Assembly: GCA_018222965.1 (NCBI GenBank)
Contig: JAAEZH010000022.1
Location: 1 to 64,000, forward strand
From: Bacteroidota bacterium
GTDB lineage: Bacteria; Bacteroidota; Bacteroidia; Chitinophagales; Saprospiraceae
Direction: 5' to 3'
DNA length: 64,000 bases
A program made the position numbers and the translations under genes. This document shows, one piece after another, positions 44,323 to 53,925 of this stretch (positions within the stretch are counted from its first letter, which is position 1; the number at the start of each line of letters is the position of its first letter). The notes beneath the pieces are model-generated. The model was not told the origin of the DNA, did not search any database, and saw only the letters and a program-made list of their open reading frames with translations.

Positions 44323-45996
44323 TTAGTGTGTCACAACCAAAGTGCGCATTCCTTTTCCATCCACACGGATAATGTACATGCCTGCCTCCCATTCGGAAAC
44401 ATTAATATACTTGCGTCCGCCGGAAGCTTCCATGGAGAGCATTCTTCGACCTGTCAGGTCAAAAACTTCAATCACAGAATTTGGCATACCTTCCCATTCC
44501 AAAGTGATCATATCAGATCCCGGATTAGGATACACCTCCATTTTGTAATCCTGAAAAGCTTCAGAGGTTGGCAAAATCGTCTGACAAAAATCTTCGTCTG
44601 GTTCCAATTCAAGCCATCCCTGAGGACTTAGATCTTTACCGTCAAAGGCTGCAAAGTCATTTGGATAACGTTTGACCCGGAAAGTAAGATTGTTATTAAT
44701 TTCCAGTGTATCACCCTGAGTGGCGGGTAGCCCTCCATTGAGTGGCGTTTTGTATTCCCAAACGATCTCATCATTCGGAGTAACCTCAAAGAGGTAACCA
44801 AAACGCCCTGTACAAATGAGGGTATTGCCATTGGGCAAATACTGAACGCTGGACAGCCCGGTGGAATACATCTTTGTCGGATCTTCCGGATGGTAGAGGA
44901 TATTGGAGAAATTCGCCGGACCGTATGTGTCGCCATCCAGCGTATACTCCCATTCATACATATCCCAGGGAGGATCAAACGCGTTTGCGCTCGAAAAGTC
45001 CTCTCCTACCCGATTGTTAAACACAGCCATTTTACCATACATCGGATGGCCGATTTCAAGAAACTCTAAAGCCCAGTGGGTATCGTGCTGGTAGAACAGC
45101 ACTTTATCATCTTCAGTCCCCCGATCGTATGTCTGCGGGTTTCCGTAGCGGTACATCAGGTCACCGCCACGTCCAGACTGACCACCGGTGCTTCCGGCCG
45201 CTTCCTGTGTGGTGGTTGTGTGGTCGATTATCCAAAGTTCGTCAAAGGTTGGAACGGAGATGACGATCTGTTGCAGATCCGGATGATAGGCAATGGCATT
45301 GGTATGCATCCAGTCATCAGCGCCATCGGGGGTGTAGTTAATATCAATTTTAAAGGGGTTGTCAGCTACTACTCCAAAATTGTCTTTGGTCGCATCAAAG
45401 TCCTGAATCAGGTGATCCCAGGTATGCCATTCCCAAACGATGTTGAATTCATCCGTTCCGACCGGCTCAATCTCGAGAATGTAGTCGGGCCACAATTCGC
45501 CGTCAGGCAAATTATCCGGATCGCGACCAGCCTGGATAGCTTCTGCATCCGTCTTCAATTCCCAGCAAATGGCCAGGATATTGCCGTTTGGCAAAATTTC
45601 GATATCGTGATGCAGGCGCTCGAATTCGTCATTGCGGGTAAATGACCATAAGAGTTCATTGTCCCAACTTCTAATCTCGATGATAGCTCCGCCTCCACCG
45701 GCCCAAATGGGGTTACCGGCAACTGCTGACGGGCGCTTGGTCTTAACCAAATTTCCGTTTTCCAGAAGGTATGCGGTATTTCCCGGACGAAAATCTGCGT
45801 CGTCTTCCCATACATGAACGATCTCTCCACAGTTGTCGAGCAGATAAACATTGGGTTGATTGTGGGGATAAATAAGGTTGTAGCCATCAAAGGCTTTGGA
45901 TGGCTTATAGGACAGCAAACCAACCGTATGGTCCTGTGCAGACAGGCCAAGGCTCAATCCGATAAAAGCCAGTAAAATTTGTAAACGTCTAATCAT
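44323..45996 (-). CDS. Aryl-sulfate sulfotransferase-like protein, T9SS (second copy)
   Basis: A secreted protein of 557 residues. The signal peptide MIRRLQILLAFIGLSLGLSAQ is followed by an arylsulfotransferase-type (ASST) propeller (about 25-465: VYLLDNCGEIVHVW, FERLHHDIEILPNGNIL, VWEWHTWDHLIQDFD) and a T9SS type A sorting domain (VYPNPGSDMITLEWE to the end). The HHD...LPNGN and WEWH motifs carry the histidines expected of this family. ASST moves sulfate between phenols; the physiological donor here is unknown. It overlaps the upstream paralogue by 8 nt, and the pair is clearly a tandem duplication (many identical segments such as EAIQAGRDPD and DRGT). Confidence 0.9.
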   Translation of the reverse strand: MIRRLQILLAFIGLSLGLSAQDHTVGLLSYKPSKAFDGYNLIYPHNQPNVYLLDNCGEIVHVWEDDADFRPGNTAYLLENGNLVKTKRPSAVAGNPIWAGGGGAIIEIRSWDNELLWSFTRNDEFERLHHDIEILPNGNILAICWELKTDAEAIQAGRDPDNLPDGELWPDYILEIEPVGTDEFNIVWEWHTWDHLIQDFDATKDNFGVVADNPFKIDINYTPDGADDWMHTNAIAYHPDLQQIVISVPTFDELWIIDHTTTTQEAAGSTGGQSGRGGDLMYRYGNPQTYDRGTEDDKVLFYQHDTHWALEFLEIGHPMYGKMAVFNNRVGEDFSSANAFDPPWDMYEWEYTLDGDTYGPANFSNILYHPEDPTKMYSTGLSSVQYLPNGNTLICTGRFGYLFEVTPNDEIVWEYKTPLNGGLPATQGDTLEINNNLTFRVKRYPNDFAAFDGKDLSPQGWLELEPDEDFCQTILPTSEAFQDYKMEVYPNPGSDMITLEWEGMPNSVIEVFDLTGRRMLSMEASGGRKYINVSEWEAGMYIIRVDGKGMRTLVVTH

Positions 45997-47659
45997 GCTT
46001 TATGAGTTTGAATATAGAATAGGCATTTCGTTGCTCCACATCATTTACTTTAAGAATATACATTCCATTGTGGAGCCTTGAAATGTCAATTTGTATTTGT
46101 TCATTGCTTTCTCTAGTCGAAAACACTTTTCGTCCAGCCAAATCAAAAACCTCTACATGCAAATTCCGAAGACCGGTGTTTTCCAGAGACAACCATTGAC
46201 TTACCGGGTTTTGCAACAATTGCAATCCTTCAACCGCAATGGGTCCGGATACTGACGCCAGGCCTGGTTCCGGATATAACACACAATCTGAAGGCAGTGG
46301 ATCTAATTCCAGGGGTCCCTGGGGTGTCAGGTCTTTGCCTTCAAATGCCGGAAAGTCTGCCGGGTAGCGATAGGTGCGGAATACAGCGTTTTGAGGCGGA
46401 TTGGTTCCTTGCGGATTTGGTCCATTCTGGGCTACCGGGTTTTTGTACTCCCAAACGACTTCTCCTGCCAGGGTTACTTCCAAAAACAATCCCTGGGAAC
46501 CCACACAAAATAGCACATTCCCATTAGGTAATTGAGTAGCACCGGAAACATTTGGAGAATAAAATTGATTTAATCCGTTTCCATAAACCCAGAAAAGGGT
46601 TTCTGGTCCAAAGGTTTCTCCTGGAGCTGGTTGTTCGTAAAAGCCATTTTCATCTACCGGTGGATCGAGTATTTCCACAGTTGAATAGGCTCCATCCGGT
46701 CTGCCGGCACCATTATTATACAAAATAATTTTGCCATTATAAGGCGCATCCCCTTTGATATAGTGTACGTGATGCTGGCCAAACAACTTTTGATCCGCCG
46801 GAGTCCCCCGATCATAGGCGGCTGGATTTCCCCAGCGATACAGGACATCTCCCCCTTTTCCAAAGTTACCTCCCGTATGTCCGGCAGCCTCTGCCGAGGT
46901 TGTACTGTGATCAATGATCCAGAACTCATTAAAATCTCTGGATCCGATAATGATCTGGTCAAACTCTTCCACATAGTCAATGGAGTTGCAGTGCATCCAA
47001 TCAGCACTGCCATTGCCCACACCATAATTTACATTGATCAATTCGGGATGATCAGCTACTACACCAAAATTGTCTTTATCCGGGTCGTAATCCTGTACCA
47101 GGTGATCCCAGGCATGCCATTCCCACACGATATTTCCCTGGTTGATGCCGAAAGGTTCGATTTCAACCACATGATCCGGCCATACGCCATTTAGGCCGAT
47201 CAGGTCCGGATCTCGGCCGGCTTGTATAGCTTCTGCTTCGGTTTTATCTTCCCAGGCCAGGAGCAGGATGTTTCCGTTGGGCAGCACTTCAAAATCGTGG
47301 TGTTGATGGACCAGTTCGTCGGCATAAATGTAGCCCCACTCCAGTTCTCCTTCCCAGTTGTAGATTTCGATGCGGCCTCCGACTCCTCCGGCATTAAAGC
47401 TGCCATTCCAGCGGGCAGCGCGAACCAATCTCCCGTCTGGCAATAACTCGACATCCATTCCGGGGGTATAATTTGTATCCCAGGAGCGAATCAATTCACC
47501 GCAATTATCTATGAGATAGGCTTTATCATTGGTCGTTGGGGCAAAAAGTGTATACCCGTCGAAAGCGGTTGAGTCATTTTCAAACAAACCAATCGTCTGC
47601 TGGCCCACTGCCAGGTTTAAGCTCAAGCCAAAGAGCGATAGAACAAGAAAAACACGCAT
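45989..47659 (-). CDS. Aryl-sulfate sulfotransferase-like protein, T9SS (first copy)
   Basis: Paralogue of the next gene, 556 residues from the ATG at 47659 (MRVFLVLSLFGLSLNLAVGQ signal). The ASST-type propeller has the same landmarks (LVHQHHDFEVLPNGNILLL, IVWEWHAWDHLVQDYD, EAAGHTGGNFGKGGD). The C-terminus is a T9SS-like domain whose VYPNP is replaced by LLQNPVSQW, ending in the usual basic strand. Its stop lies within the start of the second copy, which indicates translational coupling. It has a well-spaced promoter directly upstream. Confidence 0.9.
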   Translation of the reverse strand: MRVFLVLSLFGLSLNLAVGQQTIGLFENDSTAFDGYTLFAPTTNDKAYLIDNCGELIRSWDTNYTPGMDVELLPDGRLVRAARWNGSFNAGGVGGRIEIYNWEGELEWGYIYADELVHQHHDFEVLPNGNILLLAWEDKTEAEAIQAGRDPDLIGLNGVWPDHVVEIEPFGINQGNIVWEWHAWDHLVQDYDPDKDNFGVVADHPELINVNYGVGNGSADWMHCNSIDYVEEFDQIIIGSRDFNEFWIIDHSTTSAEAAGHTGGNFGKGGDVLYRWGNPAAYDRGTPADQKLFGQHHVHYIKGDAPYNGKIILYNNGAGRPDGAYSTVEILDPPVDENGFYEQPAPGETFGPETLFWVYGNGLNQFYSPNVSGATQLPNGNVLFCVGSQGLFLEVTLAGEVVWEYKNPVAQNGPNPQGTNPPQNAVFRTYRYPADFPAFEGKDLTPQGPLELDPLPSDCVLYPEPGLASVSGPIAVEGLQLLQNPVSQWLSLENTGLRNLHVEVFDLAGRKVFSTRESNEQIQIDISRLHNGMYILKVNDVEQRNAYSIFKLIKHD

Positions 47660-47686
47660 AAACAGCATTTAAATTTACATCCATGA

Positions 47687-47716
47687 CAAAAATAACACCT
47701 GCACCCTTCAATCAAA
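47687..47716 (-). promoter_or_regulatory. Promoter of the sulfotransferase operon
   Basis: On the minus strand: TTTG (47713-47716), 18 nt, then TATTTTTG (47687-47694). Both elements match the Bacteroidota consensus, about 28 nt before the ATG. It is the clearest promoter in the window. Confidence 0.65.
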
Positions 47717-47753
47717 GGACAAAGCAACCGATTGTCAGGCCAACGCAAAAGAA

Positions 47754-47786
47754 AAAGCCCGGAATGCCAAAGACAATCCGGGCTTT
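47754..47786 (-). terminator. Terminator of the FG-GAP/ASPIC gene
   Basis: Perfect 10-bp stem AAAGCCCGGA/TCCGGGCTTT with a 13-nt loop. On the minus strand TTCTTTTGCG follows. It lies just upstream of the sulfotransferase promoter and insulates it. Confidence 0.82.
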
Positions 47787-47819
47787 TTGCCATAAACCAT
47801 TCGGCGAAAGCCGCACAAA

Positions 47820-50800
47820 TTACATATTACGTCCTTTCAGTGCGTAGGATTGGATGAAGCTGTTGTTATTCGCGATAAGCAAAACAGGGTCCATTTCGCC
47901 TCGATTCAGCAACTGAACAGAGCGCACATCTCCAATAGCGATCACCCCGGTTTCGGTTGGGTGGAGTGCCTCAAAATTGCCTTTGCCGTCGTGGATCAAA
48001 ATTTGTCCGACACCGGCATCAGAGCGGCAGGTTTCCACCTCTCTTTCGTAATAATTTCCGGCAAGGAATACGTCCTTAATTCCATCGTTGTTGAAGTCTT
48101 CGATCACGATACCGTAAGTTGGCGAGATCTGCGCTTCATTTGGCAGGGTGCGCACTTCAAATTCACCACCTCCCAGGTTTTCGATATAACAAGTGGCAAA
48201 TTGCTGTACCTCCAGTTGGGTCGCTCCTTCCATTCTGGGACCGAGCACGTCATTTACCGTAGCGGTGGCAAATTCGTGGTAAGACTTAAACTCCGACTTG
48301 ATGTAAGGCATTTGTTGCGAAGAACACTGGCGTCCACGAACCGGATAACAAACGCCATCCTGGTCGTAATAAGCCAAATACACATCATGGGTACCGTTTC
48401 CGTCAAAGTCTTTGGTAAACAGACGAAACGGTTCTTCCTCGGAAGCTTTAAACTTGATGTTGTATCCCAGGTTGCCGGCAATGATGTCCAGATCGCCATC
48501 GCCATCCATATCAGCAACTTCGGCCCGGTTCCACCAGCCACCGGTATTTTGCATATTAATCTCTGACGTTACATTGCGAAGTTTATCTCCTTCATTTTGG
48601 TAAAAACCCAAAGGCATCCATTCTCCGATAACCAGCAAATCCAGGTCGCCGTCGCCTTCAAAGTCAAACCAATCAGCATCTGTTACCATACCAGGCTCGT
48701 AGAGGTCGGGTGCAAATTCGGTGGTTACATCCGTAAAGGTGCCTCCCTCGTTTCTCAACACATAGGAACGGGGCGTAAATCCATATTCTCCCGGCATCTG
48801 ACGGCCACCTACAAAGAGGTCCAGATCGCCGTCGCCATCCATATCGCCTGCGGCAACAACTCCACCGGAGGTAGGCATATCAGGCAAAACATTAGATTTG
48901 GAAAAGCTACCCTGTCCGTTGTTAATATACAGTCTGTCCTGGTAGCGAGCATCGCCACCGGAGAATTCGTTTCCTCCGCTTACTACATACAAATCCTGAT
49001 CGCCGTCGCCATCTGCGTCAAAGAAGAGAGCATTCACATCTTCGCAGTTTATGTCATTGCCTTCGGTCCAGGGACCTCCGACACCCCGCACAAAGTTTCC
49101 GTCTTCCAGCTGCATAAAGATGTTAGCACTTTTACCGGCAGCTCCGCCTACAAAAAATTCTTCGCGGCCATCACCGTTGATATCGCCTTTGGCCATGCAG
49201 GGGCCGAGGGTAGACATTCTGTGTGGAAGCAAAACCTCGCGGGCGTAATCATCAAATTCATTTTCGGTATAGGTGAGATCGATGCCCAACTCGCGGCGGT
49301 CCAATTCGGCAAAAACAGGATCGGGAGCGGTTTCTTCCTCTACAGCACCGGGAGCAGCCTCGCTTTGCTTCAGCAATAATTGTTGGTTTACGGCTACATC
49401 TCTGACAACCATGCTGCGGCCATCCAGCCATTCTACTTCAACTCTGTCTACTGATTTATTAGCACCTACGCCAAAGTGGAGTAAAGCCTCGCAAGAAGAC
49501 AGATAACCACGCGTTGGCGACATTTCCTGTACCTGCATATCCTCTCCGGTATATACTTTCACCTTAGCTCCGTAGGATTTGCGGTTGTTGCCCTTGTCTC
49601 CTTCCAAACGAATTTGGAGGTAATTATTCAGCTTCATATCCGAAGCTTTGTTTTCGTATACATCGGCAATATCATTCATATTGCTGATCACCAGGTCGAG
49701 GTCACCATCATTATCCAAATCGGAATAAACGGCTCCATTTGACCAGGTTTCTTTTTCGAAGCCCCAATCGACCACCTGATCGCGGAAAGTCAGATCTCCC
49801 TGATTGGAATAGATGTAATTGTGCAATTTAACCGAAGGAGCCATATTGGCAATATCAATAGCCGGAATCCGCGGATCAATAACACCTCGTGCTTTGGCAT
49901 CGGCATACAGCGAATCCATAATCTCTGCCCGGCGGATGATGTAGTCCTTGTTTTTCACCTCTTTTACCAGTCCGTTGGTAACCATGAGGTCTTTGTCGCC
50001 ATCGTTGTCGTAATCGGCAAACAAAGTGGCCCAGCTCCAATCGGTATTTGAAACACCGGAGAGGTGTCCAATTTCACTATAGAAGCCATTGCCATTATTC
50101 ATCTGCAGCATATTAAACATATACTGATAGTGGAAACCACTGTTGGCCAAATCCCAGAATTTTTGGGGATTCATCCCACTCATATTGGCTTTCAGGCGGT
50201 AATTGTCTGCGGCAACCATATCGGCCACGTAAAAGTCCATAAAGCCATCGTTGTTGAAGTCGGCAATATCCACGCCCATGCTAAAATTACTCATGTGGCG
50301 CAGGGCAACATTCGCAACATTGGTAAAAGTGCCGTCTCCATTATTTTGGTACATATAATCCGGCTCCTCATAATCGCTGGCCACATATACATCCAACCAA
50401 CCATCGTTGTTCATATCGCTCACCGTAGCACTGAGTGTGTAGTTGTAATTGGTAATGCCTGCAGCGTGGGTAACATCCTCAAAGGTTCCATTGCCCGTAT
50501 TGTGGTACAGACGGTCAGTATATTTTGTGCGATCTACATTGGCTTCCATGCCACTGTATTTGATTTCGCGTTCTACGAAAGGCTGATTGCCCACATACAC
50601 ATCAAGCAGGCCGTCTTTGTCGTAATCGAAGAAGTTTACCGCTGTGCAGTGGCCAGCATCGTTCAGGCCGTATTCGGCTGCCTTTTCTGTGAAGGTATTG
50701 TCGCCATTGTTGATATATAGTTCATTTTCCCGCTCTGTTTCGGAGAGGCGCATGTACTTACCTACATAGATATCGTCAAATCCATCGTTGTTGACATCGG

Positions 50801-51188
50801 CGATAGCCACTGCATTCGACCAGGTTTTATTGGAGATCCCGGCTGATTCCGTGATATCCCGAAATTTCATATTGCCTTCATTGAGATAAAGTTGGTCACT
50901 TACCTGGTTGCCGGCGAAGTAAAGATCCTGCAAGCCGTCGTTGTTGATGTCAATAACAGCGATTCCTCCTCCATTAAAAATAACATCCTGCAAAACGTGA
51001 TTGTACCTTTCATTCTCCACAATTTCATTATTGAAACTGATCCCCGTTTGGGAAGGATCCAGATGTTCAAACAGCTTTACATTTTCTGCTTTCTTTCCTC
51101 CTTCAAACACCTCATTCTCCCCGCTGGCACAAGAAGCCAACGCAAAGACAAGCAGTACAAAAAAAGCAGTGTTTAATTTGTTGTTCAT
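47820..51188 (-). CDS. Large FG-GAP/ASPIC (UnbV) lipoprotein
   Basis: A surface or periplasmic lipoprotein of about 1120 residues. From the ATG at 51188 the signal peptide MNNKLNTAFFVLLVFALASC ends in a lipobox (Leu-Ala-Ser-Cys). A first FG-GAP/VCBS propeller (about 60-500, DxNNDGxxD loops such as DINNDGLQD and DVNNDGFDD) is followed by an ASPIC/UnbV domain (about 540-620, KVYTGEDMQVQEMSPTRGY) and a second propeller (about 670-1115). This CRTAC1-like layout is abundant near polysaccharide loci in Bacteroidota; a binding role is presumed. The lipobox residues after Cys (ASGENEV) include acidic residues, as in surface-exposed Bacteroidota lipoproteins. Confidence 0.9.
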   Translation of the reverse strand: MNNKLNTAFFVLLVFALASCASGENEVFEGGKKAENVKLFEHLDPSQTGISFNNEIVENERYNHVLQDVIFNGGGIAVIDINNDGLQDLYFAGNQVSDQLYLNEGNMKFRDITESAGISNKTWSNAVAIADVNNDGFDDIYVGKYMRLSETERENELYINNGDNTFTEKAAEYGLNDAGHCTAVNFFDYDKDGLLDVYVGNQPFVEREIKYSGMEANVDRTKYTDRLYHNTGNGTFEDVTHAAGITNYNYTLSATVSDMNNDGWLDVYVASDYEEPDYMYQNNGDGTFTNVANVALRHMSNFSMGVDIADFNNDGFMDFYVADMVAADNYRLKANMSGMNPQKFWDLANSGFHYQYMFNMLQMNNGNGFYSEIGHLSGVSNTDWSWATLFADYDNDGDKDLMVTNGLVKEVKNKDYIIRRAEIMDSLYADAKARGVIDPRIPAIDIANMAPSVKLHNYIYSNQGDLTFRDQVVDWGFEKETWSNGAVYSDLDNDGDLDLVISNMNDIADVYENKASDMKLNNYLQIRLEGDKGNNRKSYGAKVKVYTGEDMQVQEMSPTRGYLSSCEALLHFGVGANKSVDRVEVEWLDGRSMVVRDVAVNQQLLLKQSEAAPGAVEEETAPDPVFAELDRRELGIDLTYTENEFDDYAREVLLPHRMSTLGPCMAKGDINGDGREEFFVGGAAGKSANIFMQLEDGNFVRGVGGPWTEGNDINCEDVNALFFDADGDGDQDLYVVSGGNEFSGGDARYQDRLYINNGQGSFSKSNVLPDMPTSGGVVAAGDMDGDGDLDLFVGGRQMPGEYGFTPRSYVLRNEGGTFTDVTTEFAPDLYEPGMVTDADWFDFEGDGDLDLLVIGEWMPLGFYQNEGDKLRNVTSEINMQNTGGWWNRAEVADMDGDGDLDIIAGNLGYNIKFKASEEEPFRLFTKDFDGNGTHDVYLAYYDQDGVCYPVRGRQCSSQQMPYIKSEFKSYHEFATATVNDVLGPRMEGATQLEVQQFATCYIENLGGGEFEVRTLPNEAQISPTYGIVIEDFNNDGIKDVFLAGNYYEREVETCRSDAGVGQILIHDGKGNFEALHPTETGVIAIGDVRSVQLLNRGEMDPVLLIANNNSFIQSYALKGRNM

Positions 51189-51290
51189 GGCATGCATAAT
51201 TATGTTCATCTTCCACTCTAAACAACGAGCGGTTGCAGCTGTGGAAGACCATTCTGATTCAAAAAAATGGAACTTTTTAAAATTGCTAGA

Positions 51291-51298
51291 CAAAATTA
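51291..51298 (-). promoter_or_regulatory. -7 box of the FG-GAP/ASPIC gene
   Basis: TAATTTTG on the minus strand, an exact TAnnTTTG, about 100 nt before the ATG. This long leader supports the internal ATG at 51188 rather than the upstream start at 51293. Confidence 0.4.
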
Positions 51299-51382
51299 AG
51301 AAACTTTATCGGTTTCCCTTAGTACCCGACCATTTGTAAAAGCTTGGAAAACTGCGGGCAATTGCAGACCTTCACCAACAGA

Positions 51383-52834
51383 ATGCGCAGCCAAAACACA
51401 TCCTTTTTGATCTGTGGTGTTTTACTTTGCATACTTGCCTGGTTTCCGGTCTTTCACCACATGGATTTTTTGCCAGTCTGGAATTTTGACGAAGCCCGTC
51501 GGGCAGTCAATGCTCTGGAAATGGCCGATGACGGCTATTCTCTGGTACCTACTTTCCGGGGAGAGCCTGATAATTGGGGAACCAAGCCCCCCCTCCTGAT
51601 TTGGGTCCAGACTACCTTTTTTAAGGTTCTTGGCCCGGGGGTAATTCCACTGCGCCTGCCTTCTGCACTAGCCGGCTTTGCCACTATTTTACTGCTCTAT
51701 TTTTTTGTACACAAACGATCGGGCAGTGTCGCCTGGGCTTTTTTCAGTGCTCTGGCCCTGATCAGCTTCAAAGGTTATTGCGATTATCATGTGATTCGAA
51801 CCGGAGATTACGATGCCCTGCTCACTTTTTTCACTACGGCCTTTTTGTTGCTGCTGTATCGATCCTTTGAATCACAGCGATCAACGCGCTGGATTGTCTT
51901 TTCGAGTCTGGCACTCTTTCTGGCGGCCATGACTAAAGGCATTGTGGTTTTTCTATTTGCACCGGGTATCGTTGCCTATTTGCTTACGCGAAAGAAATTT
52001 GTCAACGTGGTGAGCGATTATCGCTACTATATTGGCATCGGACTGGCAATCGTTCTTTGGGTTTCCTACTACTTCCTTCGCAATTCGGTTTCTCCGGGTT
52101 ATCTGGAAGCTGTTTGGAGCAATGAACTGGGCGGCCGCTTTGGCAGCTCGCTCGAAAGCCACAAAAATGTCTTTTGGTTCTACATCTATGTCCTGCTGGA
52201 TGCCCCGCTGTTTTTATTTGGGCCTCTGGCCTTTTTCCTGTTCCCCAAAGTAGCCGACAAAAAGGTTACCTCCTTTCTGTTCTACCTCGGCTTTTGCGCC
52301 TTCAGTTTCTGGCTCTTCCTGTCGCTGGCCCAAACGAAGATCGAATGGTATAAAGCTCCCATTATTCCGCTATTATCCATTATGATTGGGTACAGCATCC
52401 ATCGGATCATCGAGTTGGTGCAGGTGATAAAATTCGAGGAGCGGAAAAGTGCATTACTCAGCATTTTGATGTGCGTGGTCTTTTTCTTTCCGCCATACCG
52501 TCTCGTTATTGACGAAGTTTTTCGAAAAAAGGAACTGCGTCACGGCTGGCAGTGGGCAAATTATGGATGGATGATGGAGCGCCTTTCGGCGAAATACGAT
52601 GCATTCTCTGTTGTGCGCAACGACTACAATGCCACCATCGATTTTTACTCGGAAGTCCTTCCGCGGAAGCATGATGTACGAATCAATGATCGCTACGAAG
52701 GCGATTACGGCTATGCAGAACGTATCCTTTTCTGCGATGAAGACCAGTTTAAACGCATGGCTGATCGCTATCAATACCAGTTTCTGGAAGGCATTGACAG
52801 TTGCTGGTTTGTCAAGATACTGGACAAACGCTAG
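51383..52834 (+). CDS. GT39/ArnT-like membrane glycosyltransferase
   Basis: A 483-residue inner-membrane transferase of the GT-C fold that uses a polyprenyl-phosphate sugar. The first periplasmic loop has VWNFDEARRAVNALEM with the catalytic acidic pair (DE), followed by NWGTKPPLLIW, the PMT/ArnT signature. Eleven or so helices follow, and the C-terminal 130 residues are soluble. ArnT-type relatives decorate lipid A or glycoproteins; the acceptor here is unknown. The ATG at 51383 is used; a TTG 13 codons upstream is less likely. Confidence 0.87.
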   Translation: MRSQNTSFLICGVLLCILAWFPVFHHMDFLPVWNFDEARRAVNALEMADDGYSLVPTFRGEPDNWGTKPPLLIWVQTTFFKVLGPGVIPLRLPSALAGFATILLLYFFVHKRSGSVAWAFFSALALISFKGYCDYHVIRTGDYDALLTFFTTAFLLLLYRSFESQRSTRWIVFSSLALFLAAMTKGIVVFLFAPGIVAYLLTRKKFVNVVSDYRYYIGIGLAIVLWVSYYFLRNSVSPGYLEAVWSNELGGRFGSSLESHKNVFWFYIYVLLDAPLFLFGPLAFFLFPKVADKKVTSFLFYLGFCAFSFWLFLSLAQTKIEWYKAPIIPLLSIMIGYSIHRIIELVQVIKFEERKSALLSILMCVVFFFPPYRLVIDEVFRKKELRHGWQWANYGWMMERLSAKYDAFSVVRNDYNATIDFYSEVLPRKHDVRINDRYEGDYGYAERILFCDEDQFKRMADRYQYQFLEGIDSCWFVKILDKR

Positions 52835-52877
52835 GCGATCAAACAACTCTTCATCATTTGTAATTGTTAAATCGTCT

Positions 52878-53150
52878 ATGAAACTCGAGGGCAAATTTGT
52901 CAAGGTCGTCAACAACAAAGATCAAAGTCGTTTTGAAGTGCGCATCGGGCTGCAACTTGCTCGCATAGACTACCGGCTCCGGGAAGGCAAGATCTACTTT
53001 CTGCATACCGAGGTTCCGGAAAACCTCAAAGGACAGGGCATTGCCAGCAAAATGGCCAAACGCGCTCTGGAATACGCTAAGGAAGAAGCGCTTGAAGTCG
53101 TTGCCTGGTGTCCTTTTGTGAAGGGATATATTGAGCGGAAGGGGTTGTAA
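52878..53150 (+). CDS. GNAT-type N-acetyltransferase, YjdJ-like
   Basis: A 90-residue single-domain acetyltransferase of the small YjdJ group. FVKVVNNKDQSRFEVR...ARIDYRL and FLHTEVPENLKGQGIASKMAK include the acetyl-CoA loop (Q/R-x-x-G-x-A: GQGIAS). The C-terminus is CPFVKGYIERK. The ATG at 52878 starts a normal family member; the open frame further upstream overlaps the previous gene and is not protein. The substrate is unknown. Confidence 0.88.
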   Translation: MKLEGKFVKVVNNKDQSRFEVRIGLQLARIDYRLREGKIYFLHTEVPENLKGQGIASKMAKRALEYAKEEALEVVAWCPFVKGYIERKGL

Positions 53151-53151
53151 A

Positions 53152-53178
53152 CGTTTTATTCGTTTGACTCGTTTTATA
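53152..53178 (+). repeat. Three 9-nt units CGTTTnAnn after a stop codon
   Basis: CGTTTTATT, CGTTTGACT and CGTTTTATA begin 1 nt after the GNAT stop. They are the same unit and orientation relative to the gene as the array at 21511-21555. Downstream (53219-53244) lies an ACGT-rich stretch related to one at 54168-54192. Confidence 0.75.
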
Positions 53179-53331
53179 CGTCTTTATGTGGATCCACCAT
53201 TCCACCACTACACCATTACACGTACCACGTTCTACGTCCGACGTAAATGCGGAATCAAGGGGATAAGCAGATGAAGCTCTATTACCATTCACGTTCAACG
53301 CTAACCGATACACGATTAACAATTCACGATA

Positions 53332-53925
53332 ATGAAAGACGGAATCATTACAGGAACCGACAAGCTCCCTCGTTGCTGGTGGGCTGGTAATCACAAGGAT
53401 TATATTCAGTATCACGATGAAGAATGGGGAAAGCCGGTAACCGATGATATTCGCTTATTCGAGAAGATTGTACTGGAAGGTTTTCAATCGGGTTTGAGTT
53501 GGCTCACCATCCTGCGCAAGCGGGAAAATTTTCGGGAGGCTTTCGCCGGATTTGATTTTGAAAAGGTTGCTTCCTTTGGAGACGCCGAAGTAGAAAAGCT
53601 GGTTCAGAATGCCGGCATTATCAGACACCGCAAAAAGATCGAATCGGCTATTAACAACGCCCGGCAGGCAATCATACTCGCCGAAGAATTCGGATCTCTG
53701 TCTGATTATTTCTGGTCTTTTGTACCTCCCGAATCAGAACGGCCCGAAAAAATGGATTACGAAAGCTTGAGCAAACTGGCTAAAACGCCTACTTCTACAC
53801 GCCTGAGCAAAGATCTCAAAAAGCGGGGCTGGAGCTTTGTTGGGCCGACAACTGCGTACGCTTTCATGCAGGCAATGGGATTGGTAAATGATCATTTAGA
53901 GGGATGTTATTGTCGGGGAAAATGA
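53332..53925 (+). CDS. tag: DNA-3-methyladenine glycosylase I
   Basis: Base-excision repair enzyme that removes 3-methyladenine, 197 residues, the usual size. The family signatures are RCWWAG (Cys15, zinc ligand), YIQYHDEEWGKP, LFEKIVLEGFQSGLSWLTIL and FVGPTTAYAFMQAMGLVNDH. The C-terminal HLEGCYCRG supplies the remaining zinc ligands. It stands alone between repeat-rich spacers. Confidence 0.97.
   Translation: MKDGIITGTDKLPRCWWAGNHKDYIQYHDEEWGKPVTDDIRLFEKIVLEGFQSGLSWLTILRKRENFREAFAGFDFEKVASFGDAEVEKLVQNAGIIRHRKKIESAINNARQAIILAEEFGSLSDYFWSFVPPESERPEKMDYESLSKLAKTPTSTRLSKDLKKRGWSFVGPTTAYAFMQAMGLVNDHLEGCYCRGK

Noticed and set aside
48597-50720. Two plus-strand frames of over 200 codons opposite the FG-GAP/ASPIC gene
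   Set aside because: They are rich in Ile, Val and His because they read DxDGD codons in antisense; no independent coding signal is seen.
52599-52877. N-terminal extension of the GNAT frame into the glycosyltransferase gene
   Set aside because: The family starts at the ATG at 52878; the extension reads the previous gene in another frame.
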